DNA from: Deltaproteobacteria bacterium
GTDB taxonomy: Bacteria > JADJOY01
DNA: 36,037 nucleotides
Reading direction: 5' to 3'
NCBI GenBank assembly: GCA_016713535.1
Contig: JADJOY010000054.1
Span: forward strand, 1 to 36,037
In this document: positions 18,253 to 26,774 of the stretch, one piece after another
How the letters are laid out: each line of letters begins with the position of its first letter
Numbering within the stretch: position 1 is the stretch's first letter
Notes under the pieces: generated by a model
What the model was told of the DNA's origin: nothing
Database searches by the model: none
What the model saw: the letters and a program-made list of their open reading frames with translations, nothing else
Position numbers and translations under genes: made by a program

Positions 18253-19272
18253 TCACAACACGCCGCAGGTGCCGGTCTCGGGCGCGGTCGCGAGCGGCGC
18301 CGGCGCGCCGTCGTAGCTCCAGGTCGCGGCGCAGGTGGTCGGCACCTTGGCCTTGCCGGCGTCGAGGACGCGCACCTCGGCGCTGCGCGAGTCGAGCTCG
18401 AGGAGCGTGAAGTTGTCGTCGTCGTAGCGGGTCGCGCCGATGAGCGTGTGGCCGAAGCCGTAGTAGCCGCTGAGCGGGATCCAGCGGTGGGTGTGGCCGG
18501 AGAAGGTGTGCTTGACGTTGGTGTTGCGCGCCACCAGCGACAGCAGGTCGGGGTGCGAGGTGCCGGGTGCCTCGTCGAGCTCGGTGACCAGCAGCGTGTG
18601 GTGGGTGAGCACGAGCGTCGGCATCCCGTCGGCGATCTGCTGCTCGATCCACGCGAGCTGTGCTTCGCCGTAGGAGGCGAAGCCCGTCTCGCAGCGCGGA
18701 TTCCCGACCTCCCAGGTGGGGCCGAGCATGCCGTTGGCGAGGATCAGCCGCCAGCCCTTCTCGGTCACGGCCTGGTGGGGTGGCTGGTGGAAGAACTCGT
18801 CGAAGAGCTTCGCGGAGAGCGTGCGGTCGAAATTGCCGCTGCCGCCGTCGCAGTCGACCTCGTAGTCGTGGTTCCCCCACACGAAGTACACGGGGATCTC
18901 GAAGCCGGCGTAGATCTCCGCGGCCCGCGACCACGCGGTCTCGGTGGCCCGGTAGGACTCGAAGTCCGGGAACACGTAGCCGGCGTGGGTGACGTCGCCG
19001 AGCACGACCGCGAGGTCGGGGCGAGGGCGGATGGCGTTGATCTGATCGCGCGCCTTCGCGAGACGCTCGACGGTGCGCACGATGCTCTCGTTGTCGAGGT
19101 CGCCGTTCTCGCTGCAGCAGGTGTACTGGGGGCCGATCACGTGCGAGTCGGAGAGCAGCACCAGCTTGAGCGGCTCGGTCGTGGTGCCGCCCGGGCTCGA
19201 AGAGCACGCGGCGCCGAGCGACGCGAGGACCAGGGCGACGAGCGCGAGCAGTGCGCGGCGTGGATGCGACAT
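18253..19272 (-). CDS. Calcineurin-like metallophosphoesterase lipoprotein
   Basis: 339 residues from ATG 19272. The signal peptide MSHPRRALLALVALVLASLGAAC ends at Cys23, followed by SSSPGGTTT, a typical lipoprotein linker. All motifs of the calcineurin-like dimetal phosphoesterase fold are present in order: LLSDSHV (Asp-x-His), VLGDVTHAG (Gly-Asp), WGNHDYE (GNHD), LTHHTLL (metal-binding His) and SGHTHRW (GHTH). Product and location: an envelope-anchored phosphoesterase of unknown substrate. Its start lies 8 bases after the stop of a second metallophosphoesterase gene (19281-20593), so the two are co-transcribed. The pairing of a cytoplasmic and a lipid-anchored enzyme of the same fold is visible; a joint function is inference. 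Confidence 0.88.
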   Translation of the reverse strand: MSHPRRALLALVALVLASLGAACSSSPGGTTTEPLKLVLLSDSHVIGPQYTCCSENGDLDNESIVRTVERLAKARDQINAIRPRPDLAVVLGDVTHAGYVFPDFESYRATETAWSRAAEIYAGFEIPVYFVWGNHDYEVDCDGGSGNFDRTLSAKLFDEFFHQPPHQAVTEKGWRLILANGMLGPTWEVGNPRCETGFASYGEAQLAWIEQQIADGMPTLVLTHHTLLVTELDEAPGTSHPDLLSLVARNTNVKHTFSGHTHRWIPLSGYYGFGHTLIGATRYDDDNFTLLELDSRSAEVRVLDAGKAKVPTTCAATWSYDGAPAPLATAPETGTCGVL

Positions 19273-19280
19273 GGGCGGGC

Positions 19281-20593
19281 TCACGCGGCGGCGCGGCGCG
19301 CGCCATCGGCGCGCCCGATCGACACCGAGTCGAAGCCGCGCTCGGTCGAATAGCGGAACACCTCGGCGCCCGGGAAGCGCCAGCCGTCGTCGCCCTCGCG
19401 GAGCTTCACCCAGCCGCCGGTGTTGTGGATCTCGATGCCCGAGCGCGGCTCGACCCAGGGCTTGGCCTCGCTCCAGCCGTGTGGCTGGTGGGTGTGGCCG
19501 AAGATCAAGTGGCGCGGGAACGGCACGTGGATCGCGTGCTCCTCGAGGAGCCGGTCGAGCTCGTCGAGCGTGGCGTCGAAGAACTGCAGGAAGCGCGCGC
19601 GGGTGCCGCCGTGGTTGGCGAGATCGTCGGCGTAGGCACCGTTTTGGTAGTCGCGCAGCGAGCGCACCACGCGGGTGCTGAGCGCCGCGCCGGCCAGCTT
19701 CGCGAGCCGCTCCAGGTACCACGACGAGCCGCTCGCGACCGCGGGCAGGAGCTGGGTGAGCAGCGACTCGACGCGGCCGTACTCCTGGCGTTCGACGTCG
19801 CGCTGCAGGTGGTTCACCACCGCGCTCAGCGGCCCCGACTGCCCGAGCCCCGAGCTGGTGAGCTGGGTGAGCGGGAAGTTGATCGCGACCAGCTCGCGCA
19901 TCGAGAGCATCGCGCGCTCGCGGGTGCGGGCGGCGAGCCCGAGGTCCTCGCGCACCACGCGCATCGCCAGGTTCGAGAGCAGCGACCAGTAGCTGTCGAA
20001 GTAGTGGCCGTGGGTCACCACCGACGTCTCGCCGGCGGCGCTCACCACGTAGAGGTTCGGATACGCGAACGCGAAGCGCAGGCGGTGCTCGCCGGCGTGG
20101 CCGGGCGGGTCTGCGATGCCGTCGAGGAAGAGATCGCCGTAGTGGCCGGAGGGTCCTTCGCTCAGATCGACGTCGGGCAGCCGCAGTCCGCGCCGCGCCG
20201 ACTCGGGCCGGTCGTCGATCACTCCGGGCACCGACCACCGAAACGGCCGCGGATCGAAGCCGCGGCGCACCCGGTTGATGACGTTCACCTCGTGCTCGAC
20301 GGTGTGCCAGATCTCGAAGTCGTGGTTGCCGGCGATCAGCACCACGTCGCGGGCGATGCCGTCGTCGGCGAGCTGTCGGAAGAAGACGCGCGCGGCCTTG
20401 TAGGCCTCGACGTAGCTCGAGAGCATGATCTCCCGAGGACGTCGCCGGCGAGGATCAGGTGATCGAGCCCCGCGCCCAGCGCACTCGCCAGCTCCTCGTA
20501 GCGCGGGCCGATCGCGTAGCCGGTACGGGTCGGCACCACCAGCGCGCTGTGGGGGTCGCCGAGGTGGAGGTCGGAGGTGATCGCGAGCCGCAT
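19281..20593 (-). CDS. Metallophosphoesterase, cytoplasmic, one frameshift
   Basis: Starts at ATG 20593 with MRLAITSDLHLGDPHSALVV (Asp-x-His) and LDHLILAGDVL (GD), then changes frame at about 20433 within a CCC run and continues as EIMLSSYVEAYKAARVFF, IAGNHDFEIWHTVEHEV (GNHD), VVTHGHYFDSYW and HLIFGHTHQPHGW (GHTH). The total length is one base short of a multiple of three, consistent with one missing G in GACGTCCTCGG(G)GAGATC; restored it encodes 437 residues. No signal peptide is seen. A helical insert (about 200-320) between the GNHD and GHTH motifs is typical of larger UDP-2,3-diacylglucosamine-hydrolase-like phosphoesterases, but I cannot assign a substrate. It lies between a GNAT-like gene and the lipoprotein phosphoesterase. 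Confidence 0.78.
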
Positions 20594-20678
20594 GCCGAAA
20601 GCATGCCGGGCGCGAATGGCGAGACGTCGAGGACGAGGTGACGGGACGGTGGCGCGTCGGCCGCTCCCTTGCTCGGAG

Positions 20679-20841
20679 GGACCGCCTCCCGGCGGTCCGT
20701 CGAAAGTCGGGGAGCGGCCCGACGGGAGTCGGGCCCTCCGAGGGCAGGGGCTCCGATCGGTCGGTCGGGTCACGTGCCGCATCGGGCCGCCCGAGGGGTG
20801 CGGCTGGTCCGTCGTTCGGAGGGACCGCCTCCTGGCGGTCC
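20679..20841. repeat. Cluster of three REP-like palindromes
   Basis: Three perfect 8-bp palindromes with 4-base loops lie between the GNAT-like and metallophosphoesterase genes. GGACCGCC-TCCC-GGCGGTCC is at 20679-20698, GGCCCGAC-GGGA-GTCGGGCC at 20716-20735 and GGACCGCC-TCCT-GGCGGTCC at 20822-20841. Each is flanked on one side by TCGGAGG or its complement CTCCGA, and the middle copy is inverted relative to the others, as in REP/BIME arrangements. The copy at 20822-20841 lies 14 bases after the stop of the minus-strand GNAT-like gene and could terminate it. Confidence 0.75.
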
Positions 20842-20854
20842 GCCGAGCGTCCTG

Positions 20855-21672
20855 TCAGGCCGATTGCGGCACGGATTGCGCCGACCAGGCGTGGCTCGGC
20901 TTCTTCGCGGCGCTGCGGCGGCGCAGGTAGCGCAGGCCGGTGAGCAGGCTCATCGAGCCGATCTGCAACACCTCGTCGCCGCGCTCGAAGTCCATGCGCT
21001 CGCCGTAGAAGCGGTTGGCGCGCGCATCGCGGTGGCGATAGCGCGGGTCGTGCTCGTCCTTCTGGAACACGGTCTGGTGCACGCTGCCACGGAACACGAA
21101 GGCGTCGCGATCGAACCTCGCATCCGGTCGGATGTAGATCTTGTCGCGGTAGAGCGCGTCCACCGCCTCGGCGATGCGGCGGTGGGTGGTGGTCGGCGAC
21201 GCGGGGCCCTCGGGAGCCGGGAAGACCTGGTCGAAATGTCTTCCGACGTTCACGAGGCTGGAGAGGACACACGCCACGTTGGTGATCCACACCCGGCTCA
21301 GCGGGCGATGGATCAGCAGGTAACGCACGGTCAGCGTCGAGGTGAGGCGGTGGGTGAGCCCGCCGCTGCGCTGGTCGGCGCGCACGCAGGTGAGCCCGAG
21401 ATGAAGCACCTCGCCCACGCCGGGGACGTCGAGGATGACCGCGGAGCAGAAGCCGGCGAGGCGTCCGTCGGCGCACGCGCGAGGGTGATGACCTTGTCGG
21501 CGAGCTCCTCGCGGGTTCCGCGCAGACACTGGTAGTCGGGCAGCTCGTCGAAGCAGTCGGCGGCCACGTCGCGCAGCTCGTCGACCAGCGCCGCGAGGGC
21601 GTCGGGCGTCAGGCTGCGGCCGGGCCGGTAGAGGAGCTCGATGCGGTGACGTGGAGAGACGGGGTGGCTCAT
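20855..21672 (-). CDS. GNAT-like acyltransferase, one frameshift
   Basis: Starts at ATG 21672, overlapping the PlsC-like stop (ATGA), with MSHPVSPRHRIELLYRPGRSLTPDALAALVDEL. The frame changes near 21475 and continues DGRLAGFCSAVILDVPGVGEVLHLGLTCVRADQRSGGLTHRLTS. The length is one base short of a multiple of three; repaired it gives 272 residues. The pattern of a central strand (VLHLGLTCV) followed by a QRSGGLTHRL loop is like the motif A (V-x-x-xxRGxG) of GNAT folds, where acetyl-CoA sits. The C-terminal part (FDRDAFVFRGSVHQTVFQKDEHD) is not typical of well-known members. It is translationally coupled to a phospholipid acyltransferase gene. Substrate unknown; the GNAT call is moderate. Confidence 0.6.
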
Positions 21673-22484
21673 CGCTTTCCTCCGATGTGGGCGAGGATGA
21701 AGTCCTCGGCCTGGTTCTGAAGGTGGTGGGCGTCGCCGCTCTCGATCGGTTCGCCGATCACGAGCGACACCCGCTGCTCGCGCCGTCCGGCGCGGCGCAG
21801 GAAGTGGGAGACGAAGCTCTCGTCGCCGACCCAGCAGTCCTCGCGGTGCGGGTAGCGGATGGCGATCGGCACCACGCGGCGGCCGTCCTCGGCGGCCATG
21901 CGGAACGAGCCGGGATGGAAGGGCAGCATCCCGGGTGCGTCGCTGGTGGTCCCCTCCGGGAAGAGCGCCACGCTCTCGCCGTGGGCCAGGACGCGGCGCA
22001 TCGCCGCGACCGCCGCCCTGCGGCTCGCGGCGTCTTCGCGGGTGACGAAGATCGTGTGCCCGATGCGGGCGCCGAGACCGAGGATCGGCCAGCCGCCGAT
22101 CTCGACCTTGGCGAGGAAGATCGCCGGCGAGACCGCGAACACCGCCGCGATGTCGACGTAGGAGCGGTGATTCGCCACGATCAGGCTGCCGCGCGGCGGA
22201 GTCGGCCCCAACATCCGCACGTCGACTCCGAGGGAGTCGATCACGGTGTGGGCCCAGTGGTGCGCGGTGCGCGCCGAGGCCCCCAGGCTCGATCGGCCGA
22301 GCGCGGCGCGTACCGCGAGCGCGGCGGTGGCGGCGGTGGTGTGCGCCGCGAACCTGGCGAGGCGCGCTCGCGCCCGCAGCCACTCGTCGAGCTGAGGGGT
22401 GCTCGTGCCGAGTGCCAGCTCGTACGAGGAAAGAGGTGGAACGTCGTTCCAGGGGAAAAGCGCCGATGGGTTCGTCGTCGTCAT
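21669..22484 (-). CDS. 1-acyl-glycerol-3-phosphate acyltransferase-like protein (PlsC family)
   Basis: 271 residues from ATG 22484 (MTTTNPSALFPWN); an upstream in-frame ATG at 22613 would add a basic, non-conserved segment. The PlsC/LPLAT core is clear: VANHRSYVD with the HX4D catalytic pair His106-Asp111, GGWPILGLGARIGHTIFVTRED, and ALFPEGTTSD (acceptor-binding FPEGT at 175-179), then RVVPIAIRYP. Such enzymes esterify lysophosphatidic acid or related lyso-lipids with acyl-CoA or acyl-ACP at the inner membrane. The first 90 residues are an extension with an alanine-rich helix (about 46-66) that may sit on the membrane. The stop overlaps the next start, so this is the first gene of the acyltransferase-GNAT-phosphoesterase operon. 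Confidence 0.85.
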   Translation of the reverse strand: MTTTNPSALFPWNDVPPLSSYELALGTSTPQLDEWLRARARLARFAAHTTAATAALAVRAALGRSSLGASARTAHHWAHTVIDSLGVDVRMLGPTPPRGSLIVANHRSYVDIAAVFAVSPAIFLAKVEIGGWPILGLGARIGHTIFVTREDAASRRAAVAAMRRVLAHGESVALFPEGTTSDAPGMLPFHPGSFRMAAEDGRRVVPIAIRYPHREDCWVGDESFVSHFLRRAGRREQRVSLVIGEPIESGDAHHLQNQAEDFILAHIGGKR

Positions 22485-22714
22485 GCGCGACACGCTACGT
22501 GTCGGTCGAGTTGCGCGGGTGAACCGCGCTTGTACGCGATGTGAATTGATGCGGGCGCGACGCGCTCGGGGCGACGGCGCCGCACGAACGGGCGTGTGAC
22601 GGGAGCGCGTCACGAACCGCGCTGGACGAGGCCCGTGATCACCGTCGCGCGGACGCCACGGGTGTGACCCGGCTTCCGCACGCGGATGTCACCGCCTCGT
22701 ATGAGGTTGTCGTG

Positions 22715-23797
22715 ATGTCGAAGCGTCCCGGTCCGTCGCGCTCCGCCGCCGCCCTCGCGAGCTGGTGGTCGCGCGAGGGCCTCCCCGAGCAGGACCGGAT
22801 CGAGGCGCTACGCGAGATCGCGCCCGAGCTGGTGCGTGTCGAGACGCTCGCCACGGTGAGCTGCGGCGAGCGCACCTTCCCGCTCCAGGCGCTGCACGTC
22901 GGCACCGACGATCTCGACCGGCCCGTGTTCGGGCTCTTCGGCGGAGTGCACGGGCTCGAGCGGATCGGCAGCCACGTGGTGCTCACGTTCCTCGAGAGCC
23001 TCCTCGAGCGGCTGCGCTGGGACAAGGAAGCGCGCCGCATGTTGCGCAAGTGCCGCCTGGTGGCGATGCCGGTCGTGAACCCGGGCGGGATGTGGCTGCG
23101 CTCGCGCGCCAATCCGCGCGGGGTCGACCTGATGCGGAACGCGCCGGTCGACGCCGAGGTGCGGACACCGTTCCTGGTCGGCGGGCACCGGCTGTCGCGG
23201 CGGCTGCCGTGGTACCGCGGCGAGCCGGGCGAGCTGGAGGTCGAGTCGCGGGCGCTCGTGGACTTCGTCGAGCGCGCGATCTTCCCGGCGCGCGCGGCGC
23301 TGACTCTCGACGTCCACTCGGGCTTCGGCGCCACCGATCGGCTGTGGTTTCCCTACGCCAAGACCACCGCGCCGTTTCCGTCCATGACGCAGGTGATGGC
23401 GCTCGTGAACCTCCTCGATCGCGCCTACCCGCACCACGTCTACCGGATCGAGCAGCAGAGCGACGCCTACACCACGAACGGCGATCTCTGGGACTACCTC
23501 TACGATCGCCACCGCGCGGCCCATCCCGAGCGGCTCTTCGTGCCGTGGACGCTCGAGATCGGGTCGTGGGCGTGGGTGAGGAAGGACCCCCGTCAGCTCT
23601 TCGCGAGCGGTGGCGCAGGAGTCTTCAATCCGCTGCGCGCGCACCGCTACGACCGCGCGATGCGCCGGCACCTCGTGCTCCTCGACCTCTTCCTGCGCAG
23701 CGTCCGCAACCACCGCCGCTGGTCGGGGCTCGAGCCGCCGTCACCGCCGGCCGGAGACGAGCGTCCGCCGGGGGACGACACGGACCTCGAGCGCTGA
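22715..23797 (+). CDS. M14-family zinc carboxypeptidase-like protein
   Basis: 360 residues; ATG 22715 is chosen for the GAGG ribosome site 8 bases upstream. M14 motifs appear in order: GGVHGLERIGSH (zinc ligands His79 and Glu82), NPRGVDLMRN (about 133-142, the Asn-Pro-x-Gly-x-Asp substrate-binding loop), LDVHSGFG (third zinc ligand His201) and WTLEIGSW (catalytic-type Glu281). It has no signal peptide, so it probably works in the cytoplasm on peptides or an amide-linked metabolite. Family members with this spacing include succinylglutamate-desuccinylase-like and DUF2817-like proteins, so carboxypeptidase activity itself is not certain. It is monocistronic, divergent from the PlsC operon and followed by a palindrome (23808-23826). 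Confidence 0.82.
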   Translation: MSKRPGPSRSAAALASWWSREGLPEQDRIEALREIAPELVRVETLATVSCGERTFPLQALHVGTDDLDRPVFGLFGGVHGLERIGSHVVLTFLESLLERLRWDKEARRMLRKCRLVAMPVVNPGGMWLRSRANPRGVDLMRNAPVDAEVRTPFLVGGHRLSRRLPWYRGEPGELEVESRALVDFVERAIFPARAALTLDVHSGFGATDRLWFPYAKTTAPFPSMTQVMALVNLLDRAYPHHVYRIEQQSDAYTTNGDLWDYLYDRHRAAHPERLFVPWTLEIGSWAWVRKDPRQLFASGGAGVFNPLRAHRYDRAMRRHLVLLDLFLRSVRNHRRWSGLEPPSPPAGDERPPGDDTDLER

Positions 23798-23807
23798 GGC
23801 GACACGG

Positions 23808-23864
23808 GGACCGCCGGAGGCGGTCCCTCCGGTTTGCGTCGGAGGGCCCGACTCCCGTCGGGCC
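23808..23864. repeat. REP-like palindrome pair after the M14 gene
   Basis: GGACCGCC-GGA-GGCGGTCC (23808-23826) begins 11 bases after the M14 stop. GGCCCGAC-TCCC-GTCGGGCC (23845-23864) follows, and the two copies face each other with CTCCGG and TCGGAGG flanks. Sequence and spacing match the cluster at 20679-20841. The first could serve as the M14 transcription terminator. Confidence 0.72.
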
Positions 23865-24026
23865 GCGTCGGGATCGCCCGCGGCGCTGGCCCTTTCCCGT
23901 GGTCGTCGGGCTCGATTCGAGGGGGGAGCAAAGGCCCCGAAACCGGCCCGGATCGGCGTCCTGGTCCCCTGTTATGGCCCATTTTTCGGGCAAATCCGCT
24001 GCGAGACCTGGTGTGGAGCTTAAGCC

Positions 24027-24079
24027 TTACAAATTTGTAAAGCAGTTGCCGTACGATTTTGTATAGCAAGTGCTTTACA
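24027..24079. promoter_or_regulatory. AT-rich island with nested inverted repeats
   Basis: A roughly 60-base AT-rich patch interrupts very GC-rich DNA between convergent genes. It holds a perfect 14-bp palindrome TTACAAATTTGTAA (24027-24040). Overlapping it is a 14-bp inverted repeat matching at 13 positions, TGTAAAGCAGTTGC (24036-24049) and GCAAGTGCTTTACA (24066-24079), with a 16-base AT-rich spacer. No ORF here looks genuine. The symmetry suggests a binding or recombination site for a dimeric protein; the function is not known. Confidence 0.55.
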
Positions 24080-24174
24080 GATGGCCCCGGATCGGATCTC
24101 CGAGGGGCGTGGCCGCGCTCGCATGCTCGGCTCGCGGACCGACCGGGCGCGACACCCGCGAGGGGCGGCGCCGC

Positions 24175-24453
24175 TTATGTCGGGGCGAGGGTCGTGCCGC
24201 GGTCGTTCTTGAGCGCGGTGCTCCACTCGGCGATCGCGCTCTCGATGCGCTCGCGATCGATGCCGCGTCCCAGGAAGATCACGTCGCAGAGGCGGCCATC
24301 GAAGCGCGTGCCCGCGGTCTCGACGAACGACGGGATACGCCGCAGCGTCAGGAACTGCTGGAGCTTCGACGACCACTCGCTGTCGATCGTGAGGGTCAGC
24401 GCCGACGAAGCGTCGACGTGCAGCGTGGGATACCCGAACGTTGGCGTGGCCAT
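24175..24453 (-). CDS. Hypothetical small protein
   Basis: 92 residues from ATG 24453 (MATPTFGYPTLHVDASSALTLTID). The ribosome site is weak. The sequence reads as a compact globular domain with alternating strands and helices (SEWSSKLQQFLTLRRIPSFVE, LCDVIFLGRGIDRERIESAIAEW), no membrane segment and no motif I recognise. Coding is supported by a balanced amino-acid composition, with no Arg/Pro/Ser skew of the kind seen in shadow frames. It is convergent with the M14 gene and upstream of the AT-rich island. No function assigned. Confidence 0.6.
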   Translation of the reverse strand: MATPTFGYPTLHVDASSALTLTIDSEWSSKLQQFLTLRRIPSFVETAGTRFDGRLCDVIFLGRGIDRERIESAIAEWSTALKNDRGTTLAPT

Positions 24454-24576
24454 GGTCGTCTTTCGGCGGGCGCGCGGTGGGGCGCGAAGTGGGACGCGAA
24501 GTTACACCGTTTGGACGCTCGAGCGGACCGCGGAATTCGAGGTCACGCCACGATGGGGTGGTCCCGCAGCAAGAGG

Positions 24577-24630
24577 GGCCCCCGAGCCGGAGGATGGGGA
24601 TCGGTGGGGAACGAAACCGGCTCGGGGGCC
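24577..24630 (-). terminator. Hairpin downstream of the phasin-like gene
   Basis: A perfect 14-bp inverted repeat (24577-24590 and 24617-24630; arm GGCCCCCGAGCCGG) with a 26-base loop lies 18 bases past the stop of the minus-strand gene at 24649-25047. The minus-strand continuation is CTCTTG, a poor T-run. Terminator or processing site. Confidence 0.5.
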
Positions 24631-24648
24631 GAGGAAGCCGAAGGGGGA

Positions 24649-25047
24649 TCAGGCCGCGCGCACCGTGGGCTCGTCGCTCGGTCGCACCAAGGTGAGGGTG
24701 GCGCGGCTCGCGACCTCGGCGACACCTTGGGTGGTGTCGCGGGTGAGGTGGACGCCGCTCAGCGCGAGCCGCTCGACCCAGGTGATGACGTCGTCGGCGA
24801 GGCGATCGACGCGCTCCACGACCTGTCGCGAGGCGCGTAGCCCGGCGCGCTGGGTGGCGTCGAGCCAGTCGAGCGTCGCGGTGGCGATCGACGACGTTGC
24901 CTCGCGCCCATCGCGAGCCAGGCTCGCGCCGGTGGTGATCACCCCGCTCGCGAGTCGCGCCCCGCCCTCGATCGCGACGCCGAGGGGGCTCTCTTCCTGG
25001 GCGGCGCGCTGCTCGGGGGTGGTCTTCTTGCCGTTCGTCTTTTCCAT
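24649..25047 (-). CDS. Small helical phasin-like protein
   Basis: 132 residues from ATG 25047, with GGAG nine bases upstream. After a charged start (MEKTNGKKTTPEQRAAQEE) nearly the whole chain is predicted amphipathic helix: GVAIEGGARLASGVITTGASLARDG, then DWLDATQRAGLRASRQVVERVDRLADDVITWVERL. Long amphipathic helices with Ala, Thr and Val are typical of phasins and other surface-coating or membrane-associated small proteins, but no polyhydroxyalkanoate genes are nearby, so this is a shape-based guess. No cysteine or catalytic motif is visible. It is the first gene reading toward 24175 but separated from it by a hairpin, so the two may be separate units. Confidence 0.6.
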   Translation of the reverse strand: MEKTNGKKTTPEQRAAQEESPLGVAIEGGARLASGVITTGASLARDGREATSSIATATLDWLDATQRAGLRASRQVVERVDRLADDVITWVERLALSGVHLTRDTTQGVAEVASRATLTLVRPSDEPTVRAA

Positions 25048-25571
25048 GACGGTCTCCGTTCAACGTGCGGCGGATGCCTTCGGACGCCTCCACCGCTCTC
25101 GAGAGGAATGCGAACGGCGCCAAGGGTGACCGAGCGAGTTGTCGCGGCGATGGCGCGGTGAGGGCAGCAGGGGAGAGCTTCGGCGACGTCGCGGCGGCGC
25201 GAGATCGGTGCGGTCGCTGCGTCGACTCCTGGGCCCCACGCCCTCGCCTCGCTCCGGATTCCGCCCGGCCTCGCGCTGGGCTTCCCCCGGAACCGTCGGC
25301 CGCCCGCCGACACCGCGCGCCCGAGCGGCCGGCTCAGGCGGCGGCTCGGGAGCGGCTGGAAGCGTGAGCGTCGCTCGCGCTCTTCGCGTGGCTCCGCACG
25401 CTGCACCCGCCCTCCGCGGGAGGATCTGCGCGGTCCATGGCGGCGTCCACGTCGCGAGGGCCATCGCCCCGATCGCCGGGACCTGCTTGGCGCGGGGATG
25501 TGTCTCGTCGGGACGACGATCATCGTGAGCGCTCGCCGGAAGTCGTCGGTTCCGTGATCGTCGAGGTCAGG
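25048..25571. other. Intergenic stretch without a supported gene
   Basis: About 520 bases lie between the end of the AlkC-type gene and the start of the phasin-like gene. Several frames are open but they give Arg/Pro/Ser-rich translations typical of GC shadows. The end near 25047 must hold the promoter of the phasin-like gene; I see no clear promoter motif. Confidence 0.4.
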
Positions 25572-26723
25572 TCAGGCGCTTGCGGGTCGCCGCCTGCCCT
25601 CGGGTTCCGCCTTCACTTCGAAGGCGCCGATCGCCTTCGCCTCGCCGTTGATCAGCACGTCCACGCGGTGGGTGCCCGGGCGGGGCTTACGGGTGGTGTG
25701 GACGGCGAGGGACACGGCGGTGGAGAGCGGGACGCGCTCGCGGGGTGCGAGGGTGAGCCGCCGCAGCTTGAAGACCTTGGGCGCGGCGCGTCCGCTCGCC
25801 TTCACGAAGTGGACGGCGAGGTCGACCAGGAGCTCCTGCGGCGCTCGGGACCGGCTCACGAGCGCGAAGCCGATCCGGACCTCGCCGCCGATCGCGACGC
25901 GTGCGGGCCGGATCGTCACGTCTTCGATCGCGACGGACGCGCGGTGGCCGTAGCCGAGCAGCGCCAGCGCCGCCGGATCGCCGCGCTTCACGGCGCTGCG
26001 CAGCGCGTGCTCGACGAGCGCGCGGCGGCTCGGCGAGGGCTCCGCGAGCCAGCGCGCGCAGGTCTCGTGGAGGAGCGCGGCGTGGACCTTGCCGAGGTCG
26101 TTCAGGTTGTTGGCGACGCTGCGACGGACGAGCGTGGTGGGGTCGTCCCGCAGGAGCTCGAGGAGTGCGAGCACGCGCTCGGGGTGAGCGTCGAGCCACG
26201 GGACCCGCGCCGCCCACGGCAGCCGGAGGCGCGTACCCTCGGAGACCTGCCGTCGCACGTGCGGGTTCGGATCGAACGCCCAGGTGCGCAGCACGTCGAG
26301 GGTGCGCTCCGGATGACGCGCGAGGTAGGGCCGGATGCTGAACTCCGCGGTGAAGCGCCTGGTCAGCTCGTGCTGCGCCCGCATCGAGATCTCGAAGTGC
26401 TCGAGCCCGCACTCCGCCACGAAGACGACGTGGGGTAGGTAGAAGAACGGCGCCATGCCCGCGCCGAGCAGCTCGTCGCTCGCGTGCTCGGCGCCGAGCG
26501 AAGCGAGCAGCACCTCGATCGCGTCGGGATAGGCGGGCGGCAGGTGGCGGGTGAGGGCGGCGGCGATGTGCCTGGCGCGGTCGAGCAGCTCGAGGCTCTC
26601 GAGGCCGGCGCTCGCGTGCGCCACGAACTCGGCGGCCGCGAAGCGCGCATCGACGCGCGCGATCTCGCCGGCGAGGCGCTCCACCAGCGCGGTGGAGAAG
26701 AAGGTCTTGAGCGGCTCCGCCAT
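25572..26723 (-). CDS. alkC: AlkC-type DNA alkylation repair glycosylase
   Basis: 383 residues from ATG 26723. The N-terminal ~260 residues are HEAT-like helical repeats of the AlkC/AlkD superfamily: MAEPLKTFFSTALVERLAGEI, GMAPFFYLPHVVFVAECGLEHFE, FSIRPYLARHPERTLDVLRTWAFDPNPHVRRQVSEGTR, RLPWAARVPWLDAHPERVLALLE and LVRRSVANNLNDLGKVH. The C-terminal ~110 residues (VAIEDVTIRPARVAIGGEVRIGFAL to VDVLINGEAKAIGAFEV) form a predicted Ig-like beta domain, as known for the AlkC branch. AlkC enzymes remove cationic lesions such as 3-methyladenine and 3-methylcytosine from DNA without flipping the base. No neighbour with a repair role is apparent, and its stop is followed by about 520 bases without a gene. 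Confidence 0.85.
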   Translation of the reverse strand: MAEPLKTFFSTALVERLAGEIARVDARFAAAEFVAHASAGLESLELLDRARHIAAALTRHLPPAYPDAIEVLLASLGAEHASDELLGAGMAPFFYLPHVVFVAECGLEHFEISMRAQHELTRRFTAEFSIRPYLARHPERTLDVLRTWAFDPNPHVRRQVSEGTRLRLPWAARVPWLDAHPERVLALLELLRDDPTTLVRRSVANNLNDLGKVHAALLHETCARWLAEPSPSRRALVEHALRSAVKRGDPAALALLGYGHRASVAIEDVTIRPARVAIGGEVRIGFALVSRSRAPQELLVDLAVHFVKASGRAAPKVFKLRRLTLAPRERVPLSTAVSLAVHTTRKPRPGTHRVDVLINGEAKAIGAFEVKAEPEGRRRPASA

Positions 26724-26774
26724 GGCGGCGGTGTAGCCGAGAGTCGCTCCCGCGGCGCGGGTGCAGGAGTGCGC

